A stretch of 63,029 bases of DNA, taken from the NCBI RefSeq assembly GCF_002934685.1, contig NZ_NKHL01000095.1:7702-70730 (forward strand), given 5' to 3'. The notes beneath the pieces were generated by a model. It saw nothing but the letters and a program-made list of their open reading frames with translations, had not been told where the DNA came from and made no database searches. Within the stretch, counting starts at the first letter, position 1. The number at the start of each line of letters is the position of its first letter. The position numbers and the translations under genes were made by a program. This document shows positions 35,429-44,455 of this stretch, piece after piece. This DNA comes from Pseudomonas bohemica (GTDB taxonomy: Bacteria > Pseudomonadota > Gammaproteobacteria > Pseudomonadales > Pseudomonadaceae).

Positions 35429-36366
35429 TGGCGAAAATTCTGACATTGACCACCAACCCGGCGCTGGACCTGACCGTGCAGTTGGGGCCGTTGCACGTAG
35501 GGCAGGTCAACCGCAGCGAAGCGATGCTCAGCCATGCGGCAGGCAAGGGCATCAACGTTGCCCAGGTGCTGGCGGATCTTGGGCATACCCTGACCGTGGC
35601 GGGCTTTCTCGGCGTCGATAATCAGAAGCCGTTCGAGTCGTTGTTCGCCAAGCGCGGCTTTATCGATGAGTTCGTCCGCGTGCCAGGGGAGACCCGCAGC
35701 AACATCAAGCTGGCGGAAAGCAGTGGTCGCATCACTGATCTGAACGGCCCCGGTCCTCAGGTCAGCCTCCAGGCGCAGCAGGCGCTGGCGACCCGCATCG
35801 AACAGATCGCTGGCGACTTCGATGCCGTGATCGTGGCGGGCAGCTTGCCCCGCGGGGTCGATGCGCAATGGCTCAAGACGCTGCTGCAACGATTCGACGC
35901 CATGGGCCTGAAGGTCGCGCTGGACACCAGTGGCGAAGCCCTGCGCGCTGGCCTTGAAGCCTCGCCCTGGCTGATCAAACCCAACACCGAAGAATTGGCC
36001 GATGCGCTGAATGCGCCGATCATTTCCATCGCCGCTCAAGCGCAGGCCGCCGCGAACCTGCGTCAGCGTGGGATCGAGCATGTAGTGATCTCCCAAGGTT
36101 CGGAAGGCGTGCATTGGTTCAGCGCCGACGTGGCGTTGCAGGCACTGCCACCCAAGGTCAGCGTGGCAAGCACGGTAGGCGCGGGGGATTCGTTATTGGC
36201 GGGGATGGTTCACGGTCTGCTCAGCGGGCACACACCCGAGCAGACCCTGCGCACGGCCACCGCGATTGCCGCCATGGCGGTGACCCAGATTGGCTTTGGC
36301 ATCAATGACACTGTGCAACTCAAACGGCTGGAAGGCGGCGTCAATGTACGCCCCATGACCCAATAG
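35428..36366 (+). CDS. fruK: 1-phosphofructokinase
   Basis: Cytoplasmic kinase that turns fructose-1-phosphate into fructose-1,6-bisphosphate. It is 312 residues long, PfkB/ribokinase fold. Signatures are TLTTNPALDLTV at the N-terminus, AAGKGINVAQVLADLG for substrate binding and STVGAGDSLLAGMVHGLLSG with the catalytic aspartate. Its ATG overlaps the fruB stop (TAATG). By consuming fructose-1-phosphate it removes the FruR effector, which closes the regulatory loop. Confidence 0.95.
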   Translation: MAKILTLTTNPALDLTVQLGPLHVGQVNRSEAMLSHAAGKGINVAQVLADLGHTLTVAGFLGVDNQKPFESLFAKRGFIDEFVRVPGETRSNIKLAESSGRITDLNGPGPQVSLQAQQALATRIEQIAGDFDAVIVAGSLPRGVDAQWLKTLLQRFDAMGLKVALDTSGEALRAGLEASPWLIKPNTEELADALNAPIISIAAQAQAAANLRQRGIEHVVISQGSEGVHWFSADVALQALPPKVSVASTVGAGDSLLAGMVHGLLSGHTPEQTLRTATAIAAMAVTQIGFGINDTVQLKRLEGGVNVRPMTQ

Positions 36367-36396
36367 CGCCGACCGAACAAGAAGAGAGGAAGTGTG

Positions 36397-38142
36397 ATGA
36401 AGTTAGCCATTGTCACGGCATGCCCGAACGGCAAGATCAGCAGTGTCCTCAGCGCCCGCTTGCTCGATGCGGCGGCGCAGCGTCAGGGTTGGGCCACCAG
36501 CGTCGAAGTGCATGACCCGCGTGATCCGCAAAAGCAGCTTTCTGCCCAAGACATCGCCAGCGCCGACTGGGTGCTGGTGGTCAATACCGGGCCGCTGGAT
36601 CTGACGCGGTTCTCGGGCAAGCGTCTGTATCAGGCGACACCTTCCCGGGCGTTGCAGGATATCGACGGTTTCATGCGTTCGGCGAACGAACTGGCGAAAC
36701 CTTATGTGGCCAGTGAAAGCGTAGCACCGGCCCCCGACGCAATCGTCGCCAAGGCTCCCCGTCTGGTGGCGGTGACCGCCTGCCCGACGGGCGTTGCGCA
36801 CACCTTCATGGCCGCAGAAGCGATCCAGCAGGCGGCGAAAAAACTCGGCTATGACTTGCACGTGGAAACCCAAGGCTCGGTCGGCGCGCGCAACCCGCTC
36901 AGTGCCCAGGCCATTGCCGATGCCGATGTGGTGTTGCTGGCCGCCGATATCGAGGTTGCCACCGAGCGTTTCGCCGGTAAGCGTATCTATCGCTGCGGCA
37001 CCGGGATTGCCCTCAAGCAGTCCGAAACGACGCTGAGGAAAGCCTTGGCTGAAGCTGAGGTCGAGTCTGCTGCAACGGCCCCCAACGCCCCGGCGAACAA
37101 AGAGAAGACCGGCGTTTACAAACACCTGCTCACTGGCGTGTCGTTCATGCTGCCGATGGTGGTGGCAGGCGGGCTGCTGATCGCGCTGTCGTTCGTGTTC
37201 GGCATCAACGCGGCGAAGGACAATCCGGGTTCGCTGGCCGCCGCATTGATGCAGATTGGAGGCGATGCAGCATTCAAATTGATGGTGCCGTTGCTGGCCG
37301 GTTACATCGCTTATTCAATCGCTGATCGGCCGGGGCTCGCGCCGGGGATGATCGGCGGGCTGTTGGCCAGCACATTGGGCGCGGGGTTTATCGGCGGTAT
37401 CGTCGCGGGCTTTCTCGCCGGCTACAGCGCGGCTGCGATCAATCGCTACGCGAAGTTGCCGGCCAGTGTCGAGGCGCTGAAACCGATTCTCATCATTCCG
37501 CTGCTGGCGAGTCTGTTCACGGGTCTGGTGATGATCTACGTGGTCGGCAAGCCGGTGGCCGGGATGCTCGAAGGGCTGACCCACTTCCTCGACAGCATGG
37601 GCACCACCAACGCGATTCTGTTGGGCGTGCTGCTCGGGGCGATGATGTGCGTGGATCTCGGCGGGCCGATCAACAAGGCGTCCTATGCGTTCTCGGTGGG
37701 GTTGCTGGCGTCGCAGAGTTACGCGCCGATGGCGGCGACCATGGCGGCGGGGATGGTGCCGCCTATCGGCATGGGCATCGCCGCGATGATCGCTCGCCGC
37801 AAGTTCGCCCAAAGCGAACGCGAAGCGGGCAAGGCAGCGTTCGTGCTGGGCCTGTGCTTCATCTCCGAAGGCGCGATCCCGTTTGCCGCGAAAGACCCGC
37901 TGCGCGTGATCCCCGCCAGCATCGTAGGCGGCGCACTGACCGGCGCCTTGTCGATGTTCTTCGGCTGCAAACTCATGGCGCCTCACGGCGGGCTGTTCGT
38001 GTTGCTCATCCCGAACGCCATCAACCACGCGTTGTTGTACCTGTTGGCAATCGTCGTCGGCAGTGTGGTGACCGGAGTGTTGTATGCGCTGTTGAAGCGA
38101 CCTGAGGCGGTCGAGCTGGATGCGGTACCAGCAGGGGCTTGA
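36397..38142 (+). CDS. fruA: Fructose-specific PTS permease (EIIB'BC)
   Basis: Inner-membrane permease of 581 residues that phosphorylates fructose at carbon 1 during import. Two tandem IIB domains open the protein: IIB' (~1-100, Cys9 in VTACPNG) and IIB (~125-225, phospho-Cys129 in VTACPTGVAHTFMAAEAI). The IIC domain (~245-575) has about ten membrane segments, with GVSFMLPMVVAGGLLIALSF and FISEGAIPFAAKDP. The start is ATG 36397, since AGGA is 6 bases upstream; the adjacent GTG is too close. It is the last gene of the fru operon and no intrinsic terminator is obvious. Confidence 0.94.
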   Translation: MKLAIVTACPNGKISSVLSARLLDAAAQRQGWATSVEVHDPRDPQKQLSAQDIASADWVLVVNTGPLDLTRFSGKRLYQATPSRALQDIDGFMRSANELAKPYVASESVAPAPDAIVAKAPRLVAVTACPTGVAHTFMAAEAIQQAAKKLGYDLHVETQGSVGARNPLSAQAIADADVVLLAADIEVATERFAGKRIYRCGTGIALKQSETTLRKALAEAEVESAATAPNAPANKEKTGVYKHLLTGVSFMLPMVVAGGLLIALSFVFGINAAKDNPGSLAAALMQIGGDAAFKLMVPLLAGYIAYSIADRPGLAPGMIGGLLASTLGAGFIGGIVAGFLAGYSAAAINRYAKLPASVEALKPILIIPLLASLFTGLVMIYVVGKPVAGMLEGLTHFLDSMGTTNAILLGVLLGAMMCVDLGGPINKASYAFSVGLLASQSYAPMAATMAAGMVPPIGMGIAAMIARRKFAQSEREAGKAAFVLGLCFISEGAIPFAAKDPLRVIPASIVGGALTGALSMFFGCKLMAPHGGLFVLLIPNAINHALLYLLAIVVGSVVTGVLYALLKRPEAVELDAVPAGA

Positions 38143-38163
38143 TTCGACAGGCGCTCAGTACCC

Positions 38164-38255
38164 TCTGGGAGCGCGCTTGTTCACGAAGGAGCCTGTGCAT
38201 ACATGAAAGATGCAGGGTCCGGAATTCCACCTTCGTGAGCAAGTTCACTCCCACA
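38164..38255. repeat. REP doublet (mixed arms)
   Basis: GGGAGCGCGCTTGTTCACGAAGG faces CCTTCGTGAGCAAGTTCACTCCCAC. The left arm begins like the GCGCTTGCCCGCG family and ends like the GCTTGCTCACGAA family. It occupies the first third of the 362-base gap between fruA and phoD. Confidence 0.8.
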
Positions 38256-38298
38256 CAAGCTGTGTGAAAACCTCAGCCTCAATGACTGGTTAAAAAAA

Positions 38299-38383
38299 TG
38301 AACTGCCAATTGCGCTGCTACGTAAATTCCAAGTCCGCACACCGGCCGATCTTTTCAGAATTTACATAGGAACGCGCAGTTCA
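38299..38383. repeat. 85-bp imperfect inverted repeat of unknown type
   Basis: The ends TGAACTGC / GCAGTTCA and inner arms GTAAATTC / GAATTTAC enclose a 28-base centre. Arm similarity extends over ~25 bases with a small asymmetry. It does not match the REP families in this window. It could be a non-autonomous element, a structured 3' untranslated region or a small RNA. Confidence 0.55.
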
Positions 38384-38504
38384 ATCGTTCGTCGGCGTTT
38401 TCACACAGTCTGCGCAGGTCCTGTGTTCACCTGCCTTTGTCACATTCCCCCAACAATCCGTTGGTAGTTTTCCTTCTTTGGCATTCGCTTGAGGGGGAAT
38501 AAAA

Positions 38505-40070
38505 ATGACTCAGTTCGACCTGACACGCCGCCGCATCATTCAGGCCGCTGGCGCCGGATTGCTCTTGCCGGGCCTTGCGCCTGCGGTCATCGCCTCGGTC
38601 AAGGATCGCCCGAAAATGACCGACGGCGTGCAGTCCGGCGACCTGCTAGGGGATCGCGCGATGGTCTGGAGCCGCAGCGATCGGCCTTCGCGCATGGTGG
38701 TGGAATGGGACACTCGCAGCATGTTCAGCAATCCGCGCCGCACGGTTTCGCTGCTCGCCGATCAACGCACGGACTTCACCGCGCGCGTCGAACTGACCGG
38801 GCTGCCCAGCGATCAGGCCATCTTCTACCGGGTGTTCTTCGAAGATGCGCAAACCGGTGTTGCCAGCGAGCCCTGGTTTGGCCATCTGCGCAGCGTGCCG
38901 CAAACCCGTCGTGATATCCGCTTCGTCTGGAGTGGCGACACGGTCGGGCAGGGCTTCGGCATCAATCCGGACATTGGCGGCATGCGCATCTACGAAGCCA
39001 TGCGTCTGCGTCTGCCGGATTTCTTCGTCCATAGCGGCGACACCATTTACGCTGACGGCCCAGTGCCGGCCGAAGTGGTCACCGAAGGCGGCCGCATCTG
39101 GCGCAACATCACCACCGAAGAGAAGAGCAAAGTCGCCGAAACCCTCGACGAATACCGCGGCGCCTATCGCTACAACCTGATGGACGAGAACCTGCGCCGC
39201 TTCAACGCCGAGGTCCCGCAGATCTGGCAGTGGGACGACCATGAAGTGAGTAACAACTGGTCGCCCGGCAAGCAGCTGGACGAGCGCTACAAGGTCAAAG
39301 ACATCCAGCTGTTGGCCTCCCGTGGGCGCCAGGCGTTTCTGGAATACGCGCCGATGCGCTTGCAGAGCGCGGACAATGGCGGTCGGGTGTATCGCAAACT
39401 CGGCTACGGGCCGATGCTGGATGTGTTCGTGCTCGACATGCGCAGCTATCGCGATGGCAACGATGCCAACCTGGCCGACAAGCCGGGGCCGACCACGGCG
39501 TTTCTCGGGCGTGAACAGCTGGATTGGCTCAAGCGTGAATTGCGGGCGTCGGACGCGCAGTGGAAGGTCATCGCTGCGGATATGCCGATCAGCCTTGGCG
39601 TTCCCGATGGTGAAATCAGCCCAGGGGTGATGCGCTGGGAGGCCATCGCCAATACCGACAATGGCGCGCCGAAAGGCCGTGAGCTGGAAGTCGCTGAGTT
39701 ACTCGGGTTCCTGCGTCAGCACAAGGTTCGCGACACGGTATGGCTGACCGCCGACGTGCATTACTGCGCCGCCCATCACTATCATCCGGATCAGGCGGTT
39801 TTCCAGGATTTCGACCCGTTCTGGGAGTTCGTTGCAGGGCCTTTGAATGCGGGCAGCTTCGGTCCCAACACGCTGGACAAGACCTTCGGCCCGGAACTGG
39901 TATTCCAGAAAGCCCCGCCTGCACAGAACACCTCGCCCTTTGCCGGGTTTCAGTTTTTTGGTGAGGTGAATATCGATGGCCAGAGCGGCGAAATGACGGT
40001 GACCCTGCGGGATCTGGACGGAGTTTCGGTGTTTGAGAAGAAGCTGGTGCCGTCGGATCATACCGCGTGA
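38505..40070 (+). CDS. phoD: Alkaline phosphatase D family protein, Tat-exported
   Basis: A 521-residue secreted phosphodiesterase/phosphomonoesterase. The N-terminus (TRRRIIQAAGAGLLLPGL) is a twin-arginine signal. A fibronectin-like domain (~45-145, SGDLLGDRAMVWSR) precedes the metallophosphatase core: FVWSGDTVGQGFGINP, FFVHSGDTIYADGP, QIWQWDDHEVSNNW, VIAADMPISLGV and WLTADVHYCAAHHYHP supply the expected metal-binding aspartates, asparagine and histidines. GAGGGGG precedes the ATG. No convincing Pho box was found upstream, so phosphate control is not shown by the sequence. Confidence 0.93.
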   Translation: MTQFDLTRRRIIQAAGAGLLLPGLAPAVIASVKDRPKMTDGVQSGDLLGDRAMVWSRSDRPSRMVVEWDTRSMFSNPRRTVSLLADQRTDFTARVELTGLPSDQAIFYRVFFEDAQTGVASEPWFGHLRSVPQTRRDIRFVWSGDTVGQGFGINPDIGGMRIYEAMRLRLPDFFVHSGDTIYADGPVPAEVVTEGGRIWRNITTEEKSKVAETLDEYRGAYRYNLMDENLRRFNAEVPQIWQWDDHEVSNNWSPGKQLDERYKVKDIQLLASRGRQAFLEYAPMRLQSADNGGRVYRKLGYGPMLDVFVLDMRSYRDGNDANLADKPGPTTAFLGREQLDWLKRELRASDAQWKVIAADMPISLGVPDGEISPGVMRWEAIANTDNGAPKGRELEVAELLGFLRQHKVRDTVWLTADVHYCAAHHYHPDQAVFQDFDPFWEFVAGPLNAGSFGPNTLDKTFGPELVFQKAPPAQNTSPFAGFQFFGEVNIDGQSGEMTVTLRDLDGVSVFEKKLVPSDHTA

Positions 40071-40073
40071 TCC

Positions 40074-40159
40074 TGTAGGAGCTTGTCCGCGAATACGGTT
40101 GGTCAGTCAACAAATCCGTCGCCGACCTACCGCCATCGCGGGCAAGCGCGCTCCTACAA
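40074..40159. repeat. REP doublet (REPIN), left arm shortened
   Basis: CTGTAGGAGCTTGTCCGCGAA faces CATCGCGGGCAAGCGCGCTCCTAC. The left arm has lost several bases of the GCGCGCTTGCCC core. Confidence 0.8.
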
Positions 40160-40175
40160 GGCCGATACTCCGACG

Positions 40176-40188
40176 GTTGTACGATAAC
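40176..40188. promoter_or_regulatory. Candidate GntR/FCD operator upstream of the AEC transporter
   Basis: GTTGTACGATAAC lies 77 bases before the AEC start. It is the most symmetric of the three GTTGTACGATnAC sites (GTTnTnnnAnAAC). It suggests that the regulator encoded at 20696 or a paralog controls this transporter. Confidence 0.55.
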
Positions 40189-40265
40189 TACGCAATTCCC
40201 GATAACACTTAGCCCGCCGCTGGCCTATCATTAGCCACCTAACGACGGCTCAGGGTTTGGCGTGC

Positions 40266-41207
40266 ATGCTGGCAATTTTTTGGGAAACCCTGAACATCAC
40301 CGCACCGGTGTTCGCCATGTTATTTCTGGGTGTGGTGCTCAAACGTGTCGGCTGGATCAACGACAGCTTCATTCACACCGCATCCTCGCTGGTGTTCAAT
40401 TGCACCATGCCCGCGCTGCTGTTCCTGGGCATCATCCATGCCGACCTGCATGCGGCGCTGCAACCGGCGGTGCTGATCTACTTCATCATTGCCACGCTGG
40501 TGGGCTTTGCGCTGGTCTGGGGCTGGGCGATCTATCGCGTGCCTTTCGTCGAGCGCGGCATCTATGTCCAGGGCGCATTTCGCGGCAATAACGGGGTCAT
40601 CGGGCTGGCGCTGGCGGCGAGCATGTACGGCGACTACGGCATTTCGCTCGGTGCGATCCTCGCCGCGCTGGTAATCCTGTTCTACAACACCCTCTCGACC
40701 ATCGTGCTGGCGGTCTACAGCCCGGTGATCAAGTCCGACCCGTGGAGCATCTGCAAAAGCGTGGTGGCCAACCCCTTGATCATCAGCATCGTCGCGGCCA
40801 CTCCGTTCGCCTACTTCGGCATCGGTCTGCCGAAATGGCTCGACACGTCCGGCAGCTATCTGGCGCAGATGACCCTGCCGCTGGCCTTGATGTGCATTGG
40901 CGGCACGCTGTCGTTGAAGTCCTTGCGAGAAAGTGGCGGGCTGGCAATCAGCGCGAGCATGATGAAGATGGTCTGGTTGCCTCTGGTCTGCACCCTGGGC
41001 GCGTGGTTGCTGGGCTTTCGTCACGCCGAACTGGGCATCCTGTTCCTGTACTTCGGCGCGCCCACCGCATCGGCCAGCTTCGTCATGGCCCGCGCCGCCG
41101 AAGGGAATCACGAGCTGGCGGCGTCGATCATCGTCATGACCACGCTGGCAGCGGCAGTGACCACCAATATCGGGATTTTCATTCTGCAGTGGGGCGGGTG
41201 GATTTAG
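40266..41207 (+). CDS. AEC (auxin efflux carrier) family transporter
   Basis: A 313-residue inner-membrane protein with about ten hydrophobic segments. The N-terminus MLAIFWETLNITAPVFAMLF and the motifs SSLVFNCTMPALLFLGI, AFRGNNGVIGLALA and ANPLIISIVAATPFAY are typical of the bacterial AEC/MdcF-like family, which moves organic anions. The start is ATG 40266, ten bases after CAGGG; a TTG three codons earlier is too close to that site. The upstream GTTGTACGATAAC motif hints that the substrate may be a sugar acid or its product. The substrate is not proven. Confidence 0.87.
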   Translation: MLAIFWETLNITAPVFAMLFLGVVLKRVGWINDSFIHTASSLVFNCTMPALLFLGIIHADLHAALQPAVLIYFIIATLVGFALVWGWAIYRVPFVERGIYVQGAFRGNNGVIGLALAASMYGDYGISLGAILAALVILFYNTLSTIVLAVYSPVIKSDPWSICKSVVANPLIISIVAATPFAYFGIGLPKWLDTSGSYLAQMTLPLALMCIGGTLSLKSLRESGGLAISASMMKMVWLPLVCTLGAWLLGFRHAELGILFLYFGAPTASASFVMARAAEGNHELAASIIVMTTLAAAVTTNIGIFILQWGGWI

Positions 41208-41226
41208 AGCGTGGCATCACACCAAC

Positions 41227-41317
41227 TGTAGGAGCGCGCTTGCCCGCGAATGCGTAGTGTCAGTCAGCGTATGCATATCTGATACACCGATTTCGCGGGC
41301 AAGCGTGCTCCCACAGG
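41227..41317. repeat. REP doublet (REPIN)
   Basis: TGTAGGAGCGCGCTTGCCCG faces CGCGGGCAAGCGTGCTCCCAC between two convergent genes. Confidence 0.88.
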
Positions 41318-41356
41318 GAAAAGGTTCCTCATAAGGTTTGGCGAACCAAGGCGCTC

Positions 41357-42385
41357 TCAATGCTGCCTGCGCCAAGCCCTTACCGTACTGATCAAAACCC
41401 CCGCCCCCAATACCGGCAACGCATAGTGAATCATCAGCCGTTCCAGCCGCTCCGCCAGGGGCATGCCGGTGGTGAACGAGACGATGTGCAGTGCGTACAC
41501 CGCGTACAGCCCTAATAACAGCAACCCCTCCAGCCGGGTAATTCGATACCCCGAATAGAACAGCGGCAGACACAACACTGCGACGCCGAGCATCACCGGC
41601 AGGTCGAAGTCCAGCGCGTTGGGTGAGATCGACAGCGGCCCCGAGGCGATCAGCGATGTGATCCCGAGCACCCCCAGCAGATTGAACAGGTTGCTGCCGA
41701 TGATGTTGCCCACAGCGATATCCCGTTCCCCGCGCAGGGCGGCGATCAGCGAGGTCATCAAGGCGGGGAGGGAGGTGGCGCCCGCGATCACGGTCAGCCC
41801 GATCACGCGTTCCGACAGCCCCAGATCCTGCGCGATCACCACCGCTGCAGCGACCAGAAGATGGCTGCCGAAAATCAACAGCGCCAATCCACAGACCATC
41901 AACGCCAAACGAGCGAGAATGGGCCAGGCCTTACGCCGCGGGGTTTCAGCATTGGCGCTGAAGTGCCGCGCGCCATGAGCGAACTGCCGCACCACGACAG
42001 CCAGATAGCAGGCCATGGCGATCAGCAGAATCACCCCGTCCAGCACACTCAACACGCCATTCCAGGCCAGTCCGGCCACCAGCGCGGTAGCGCCGATCAT
42101 CAACGGCAGGTCGACGCGCACCAGTTGCCTTGCCACGCGCAGAGGGATGATCAGCGCCGAGAGGCCGAGGGTCACCAGAATATTGAAGATATTGCTGCCG
42201 ATGACGCTGCCCACGGCGATGTCAGTGCTGTCGGTCAATGCCGCCTGCAGACCGACGGCCATCTGTGGCGCGCTGCTGCCAAGGGCGACGACCGTCAGCC
42301 CGAGAAACAGCGGGCGGGTTTTCAGTAGGATAGCCAGGGCCACGGCGGCACGCACCGACAGTTCGGCACCGATGATCATCAGCAA
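41357..42385 (-). CDS. CaCA-family sodium/calcium exchanger-like antiporter
   Basis: Inner-membrane exchanger with two homologous halves in inverted topology. The alpha repeats are visible as VALGSSAPQMAVGLQAALT with GSVIGSNIFNILVTLG, and AGATSLPALMTSLIAALRGE with GNIIGSNLFNLLGVLG. The first open start is TTG 42385, but that cuts the first membrane helix in half. The frame stays open to an ATT at 42442 that directly follows a TGA and has AAAGGTG upstream. Starting there restores a complete helix (TLIELIGGLLLMIIGAELSV). The true gene probably extends to 42442. The ion is inferred from family only. Confidence 0.85.
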   Translation of the reverse strand: MLMIIGAELSVRAAVALAILLKTRPLFLGLTVVALGSSAPQMAVGLQAALTDSTDIAVGSVIGSNIFNILVTLGLSALIIPLRVARQLVRVDLPLMIGATALVAGLAWNGVLSVLDGVILLIAMACYLAVVVRQFAHGARHFSANAETPRRKAWPILARLALMVCGLALLIFGSHLLVAAAVVIAQDLGLSERVIGLTVIAGATSLPALMTSLIAALRGERDIAVGNIIGSNLFNLLGVLGITSLIASGPLSISPNALDFDLPVMLGVAVLCLPLFYSGYRITRLEGLLLLGLYAVYALHIVSFTTGMPLAERLERLMIHYALPVLGAGVLISTVRAWRRQH

Positions 42386-42468
42386 CAGACCACCGATCAG
42401 CTCGATCAGCGTGGGCAGTGGAAGGGTCGATAAGGCGAGAATTCAGGGCACCTTTGGATCGGTCAGGA

Positions 42469-42843
42469 TCAGTCGTCGAGAGCTTGCACCCGCACTTGGG
42501 CGGTTCCGCTGCGCAGCATACCCAATTGCTCGGCGGCTGCACGGGATACGTCGATCAATCGTCCGCGCGTATGCGGGCCGCGATCGTTGATACGGACGAT
42601 GACCTCGCGATCATTGTCCAGGTTGGTGACTTGCACGCGGGTGCCGAAAGGCAGTTGGCGATGGGCGGCAGTCAGGGATCCCTGGTCGAAGCGTTCGCCG
42701 CTGGCGGTGCGCGTGCCCTGATGGCGCGAGCCGTAATACGAGGCCCCGCCGGTGGCGTTGTAACCGTGTGGATCGATGATGCCTTCGCTGGCGCAACCGG
42801 CCAGCAGGGAGAGTAGGGCGCAAGCGCCGAGGAGCCGCCGCAT
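42469..42843 (-). CDS. RlpA-like septal ring lipoprotein (double-psi beta-barrel)
   Basis: A 124-residue lipoprotein. The signal peptide MRRLLGACALLSLLAGC ends in a lipobox with the lipidated cysteine at about residue 17. The rest is a double-psi beta-barrel: GGASYYGSRHQGTRTASGER, LPFGTRVQVTNLDNDREVIV and VRINDRGPHTRGRLIDVSRA, with the catalytic-type aspartate in NDRGP. Full-length RlpA is a lytic transglycosylase acting on naked glycan strands and carries a SPOR domain, which this short form lacks. The start ATG 42843 has AAAGGA upstream. P. aeruginosa has a gene of this type beside gatB. Confidence 0.87.
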   Translation of the reverse strand: MRRLLGACALLSLLAGCASEGIIDPHGYNATGGASYYGSRHQGTRTASGERFDQGSLTAAHRQLPFGTRVQVTNLDNDREVIVRINDRGPHTRGRLIDVSRAAAEQLGMLRSGTAQVRVQALDD

Positions 42844-42877
42844 GGGTTGCAGTCCTTTGAGTCGGTAGAACATCACC

Positions 42878-42967
42878 TGTGGGAGCGCGCTTGCCCGCGG
42901 CTGCAATTGCGCTGACAACTCATCGTTGTCCGACGCAACGCATCGCGGGCAGGCGCGCTTCTACAGG
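42878..42967. repeat. REP doublet (REPIN)
   Basis: TGTGGGAGCGCGCTTGCCCG faces CATCGCGGGCAGGCGCGCTTCTAC, between the RlpA-like gene and gatB. Confidence 0.85.
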
Positions 42968-42980
42968 TTCGGCGAGGCTA

Positions 42981-44444
42981 TTAACCTTCCAGCTTGCGCT
43001 TCAACAATTCGTTGACCTGCCCTGGGTTGGCCTTGCCTCTGGACGCTTTCATGGCCTGCCCGACGAAGAAGCCGAACATCTTGCCGCGCTTGGCTTCATC
43101 GGCCGCGCGGTACTGTTCGACCTGTTCGGCATTGGCCGCCAGCATGTCGTCGAGAATCGACTCGATGGCGCCGCTGTCAGTCACTTGCTTGAGGCCGCGT
43201 TGCTCAATGATTTCATCCGCGCTGCCAATACCGATCTCTACGCATTCTCCAGCAAGCATTGCCTCCAAAATCTCTTTAGCGATTTTGCCAGAAATAGTCT
43301 TATCAACGATTCGCAACAGCATGCCGCCCAGTTGCTCTGCAGAGATAGGAGGCTTGGTCATATCTGAGTTGGTTTTGTTCAGCAACGAACCCAGCTCAAC
43401 CATGACCCAGTTGGCCGCCAGCTTGGCATCGCCCACGATACCCACAACCTGCTCAAAGTACTCTGCTTGTTCGCGGCTGGAAGCCAGGACGCTGGCATCG
43501 TAAAGCGACAAGCCGAATTGCGACTGGAAGCGCTCGCGTTTCTGCGGCGGCAATTCCGGCAGGGTGGCGCGGGTTTGCTCCAGGAACGAATCCTCGATGA
43601 TCACCGGCAGCAGGTCAGGGTCGGGGAAGTAACGGTAGTCGTTGGCTTCTTCCTTGCTGCGCATGGCGCGGGTTTCGTTGGTGTTCGGGTCGTACAGGCG
43701 CGTCTGCTGAATGACTTTGCCACCGTCTTCGATCAGGTCGATCTGACGCTGGATCTCGCTGTTGATCGCCTTCTCGATGAAACGGAACGAGTTGACGTTC
43801 TTGATCTCGCAGCGGGTGCCGAACTCGACCTGGCCTTTGGGGCGAATAGACACGTTGCAGTCGCAACGCAGCGAGCCTTCGGCCATGTTGCCGTCGCAGA
43901 TGCCCAGGTAGCGCACGAGCGCGTGCATGGCCTTGACGTAGGCGACCGCTTCCTTGGCCGAACGCATGTCCGGTTCGGAAACGATTTCGAGCAATGGTGT
44001 GCCGGCGCGGTTCAGGTCGATGCCGGTCATGCCGCTGTAGTCTTCGTGCAGGCTCTTGCCGGCGTCTTCCTCAAGGTGAGCACGAGTCACGCCAATACGC
44101 TTGATGGTGCCGTCTTCCAGGGTGATGTCCAGGTGGCCCTTGCCAACGATCGGCAACTCCATCTGGCTGATCTGGTAGCCCTTGGGCAGGTCGGGGTAGA
44201 AGTAGTTCTTGCGAGCGAACACGTTGTGCTGGCCGATCTCGGCGTCGATGGCCAGGCCGAATTTGACCGCCATCTGCACGGCTTCCTTATTCAGCACCGG
44301 CAGCGTACCGGGCATGCCGAGGTCTACGAGGCTGGCCTGAGTGTTGGGCTCGGAGCCGAACGTGGTGGCGCTACCGGAGAAAATCTTCGATTGGGTGGTG
44401 AGCTGAGTGTGAATCTCCAGCCCGATGACGACTTCCCATTGCAT
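42981..44444 (-). CDS. gatB: Aspartyl/glutamyl-tRNA amidotransferase subunit B
   Basis: Subunit that recognises misacylated tRNA and, with GatA and GatC, converts Glu-tRNA(Gln) or Asp-tRNA(Asn) to the amide form. It is 487 residues long. N-terminal kinase-like domain motifs are [25 protein letters not shown] and [20 protein letters not shown]; the C-terminal YqeY-like tail ends [11 protein letters not shown]. The segment encoded by ~43195-43385 is unusually A/T-rich for this genome. In it the tail reads [17 protein letters not shown] where relatives usually have [11 protein letters not shown], an apparent insertion of about six residues. It is the last gene of gatCAB. Confidence 0.95.
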   Translation of the reverse strand: MQWEVVIGLEIHTQLTTQSKIFSGSATTFGSEPNTQASLVDLGMPGTLPVLNKEAVQMAVKFGLAIDAEIGQHNVFARKNYFYPDLPKGYQISQMELPIVGKGHLDITLEDGTIKRIGVTRAHLEEDAGKSLHEDYSGMTGIDLNRAGTPLLEIVSEPDMRSAKEAVAYVKAMHALVRYLGICDGNMAEGSLRCDCNVSIRPKGQVEFGTRCEIKNVNSFRFIEKAINSEIQRQIDLIEDGGKVIQQTRLYDPNTNETRAMRSKEEANDYRYFPDPDLLPVIIEDSFLEQTRATLPELPPQKRERFQSQFGLSLYDASVLASSREQAEYFEQVVGIVGDAKLAANWVMVELGSLLNKTNSDMTKPPISAEQLGGMLLRIVDKTISGKIAKEILEAMLAGECVEIGIGSADEIIEQRGLKQVTDSGAIESILDDMLAANAEQVEQYRAADEAKRGKMFGFFVGQAMKASRGKANPGQVNELLKRKLEG

Positions 44445-44455
44445 GTGTTTTCTCC

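Noticed and set aside
38420..38460. Possible Pho box upstream of phoD
   Set aside because: CTGTGTT and CTGCCTT each match only five of seven consensus bases and are spaced by 3 rather than 4.
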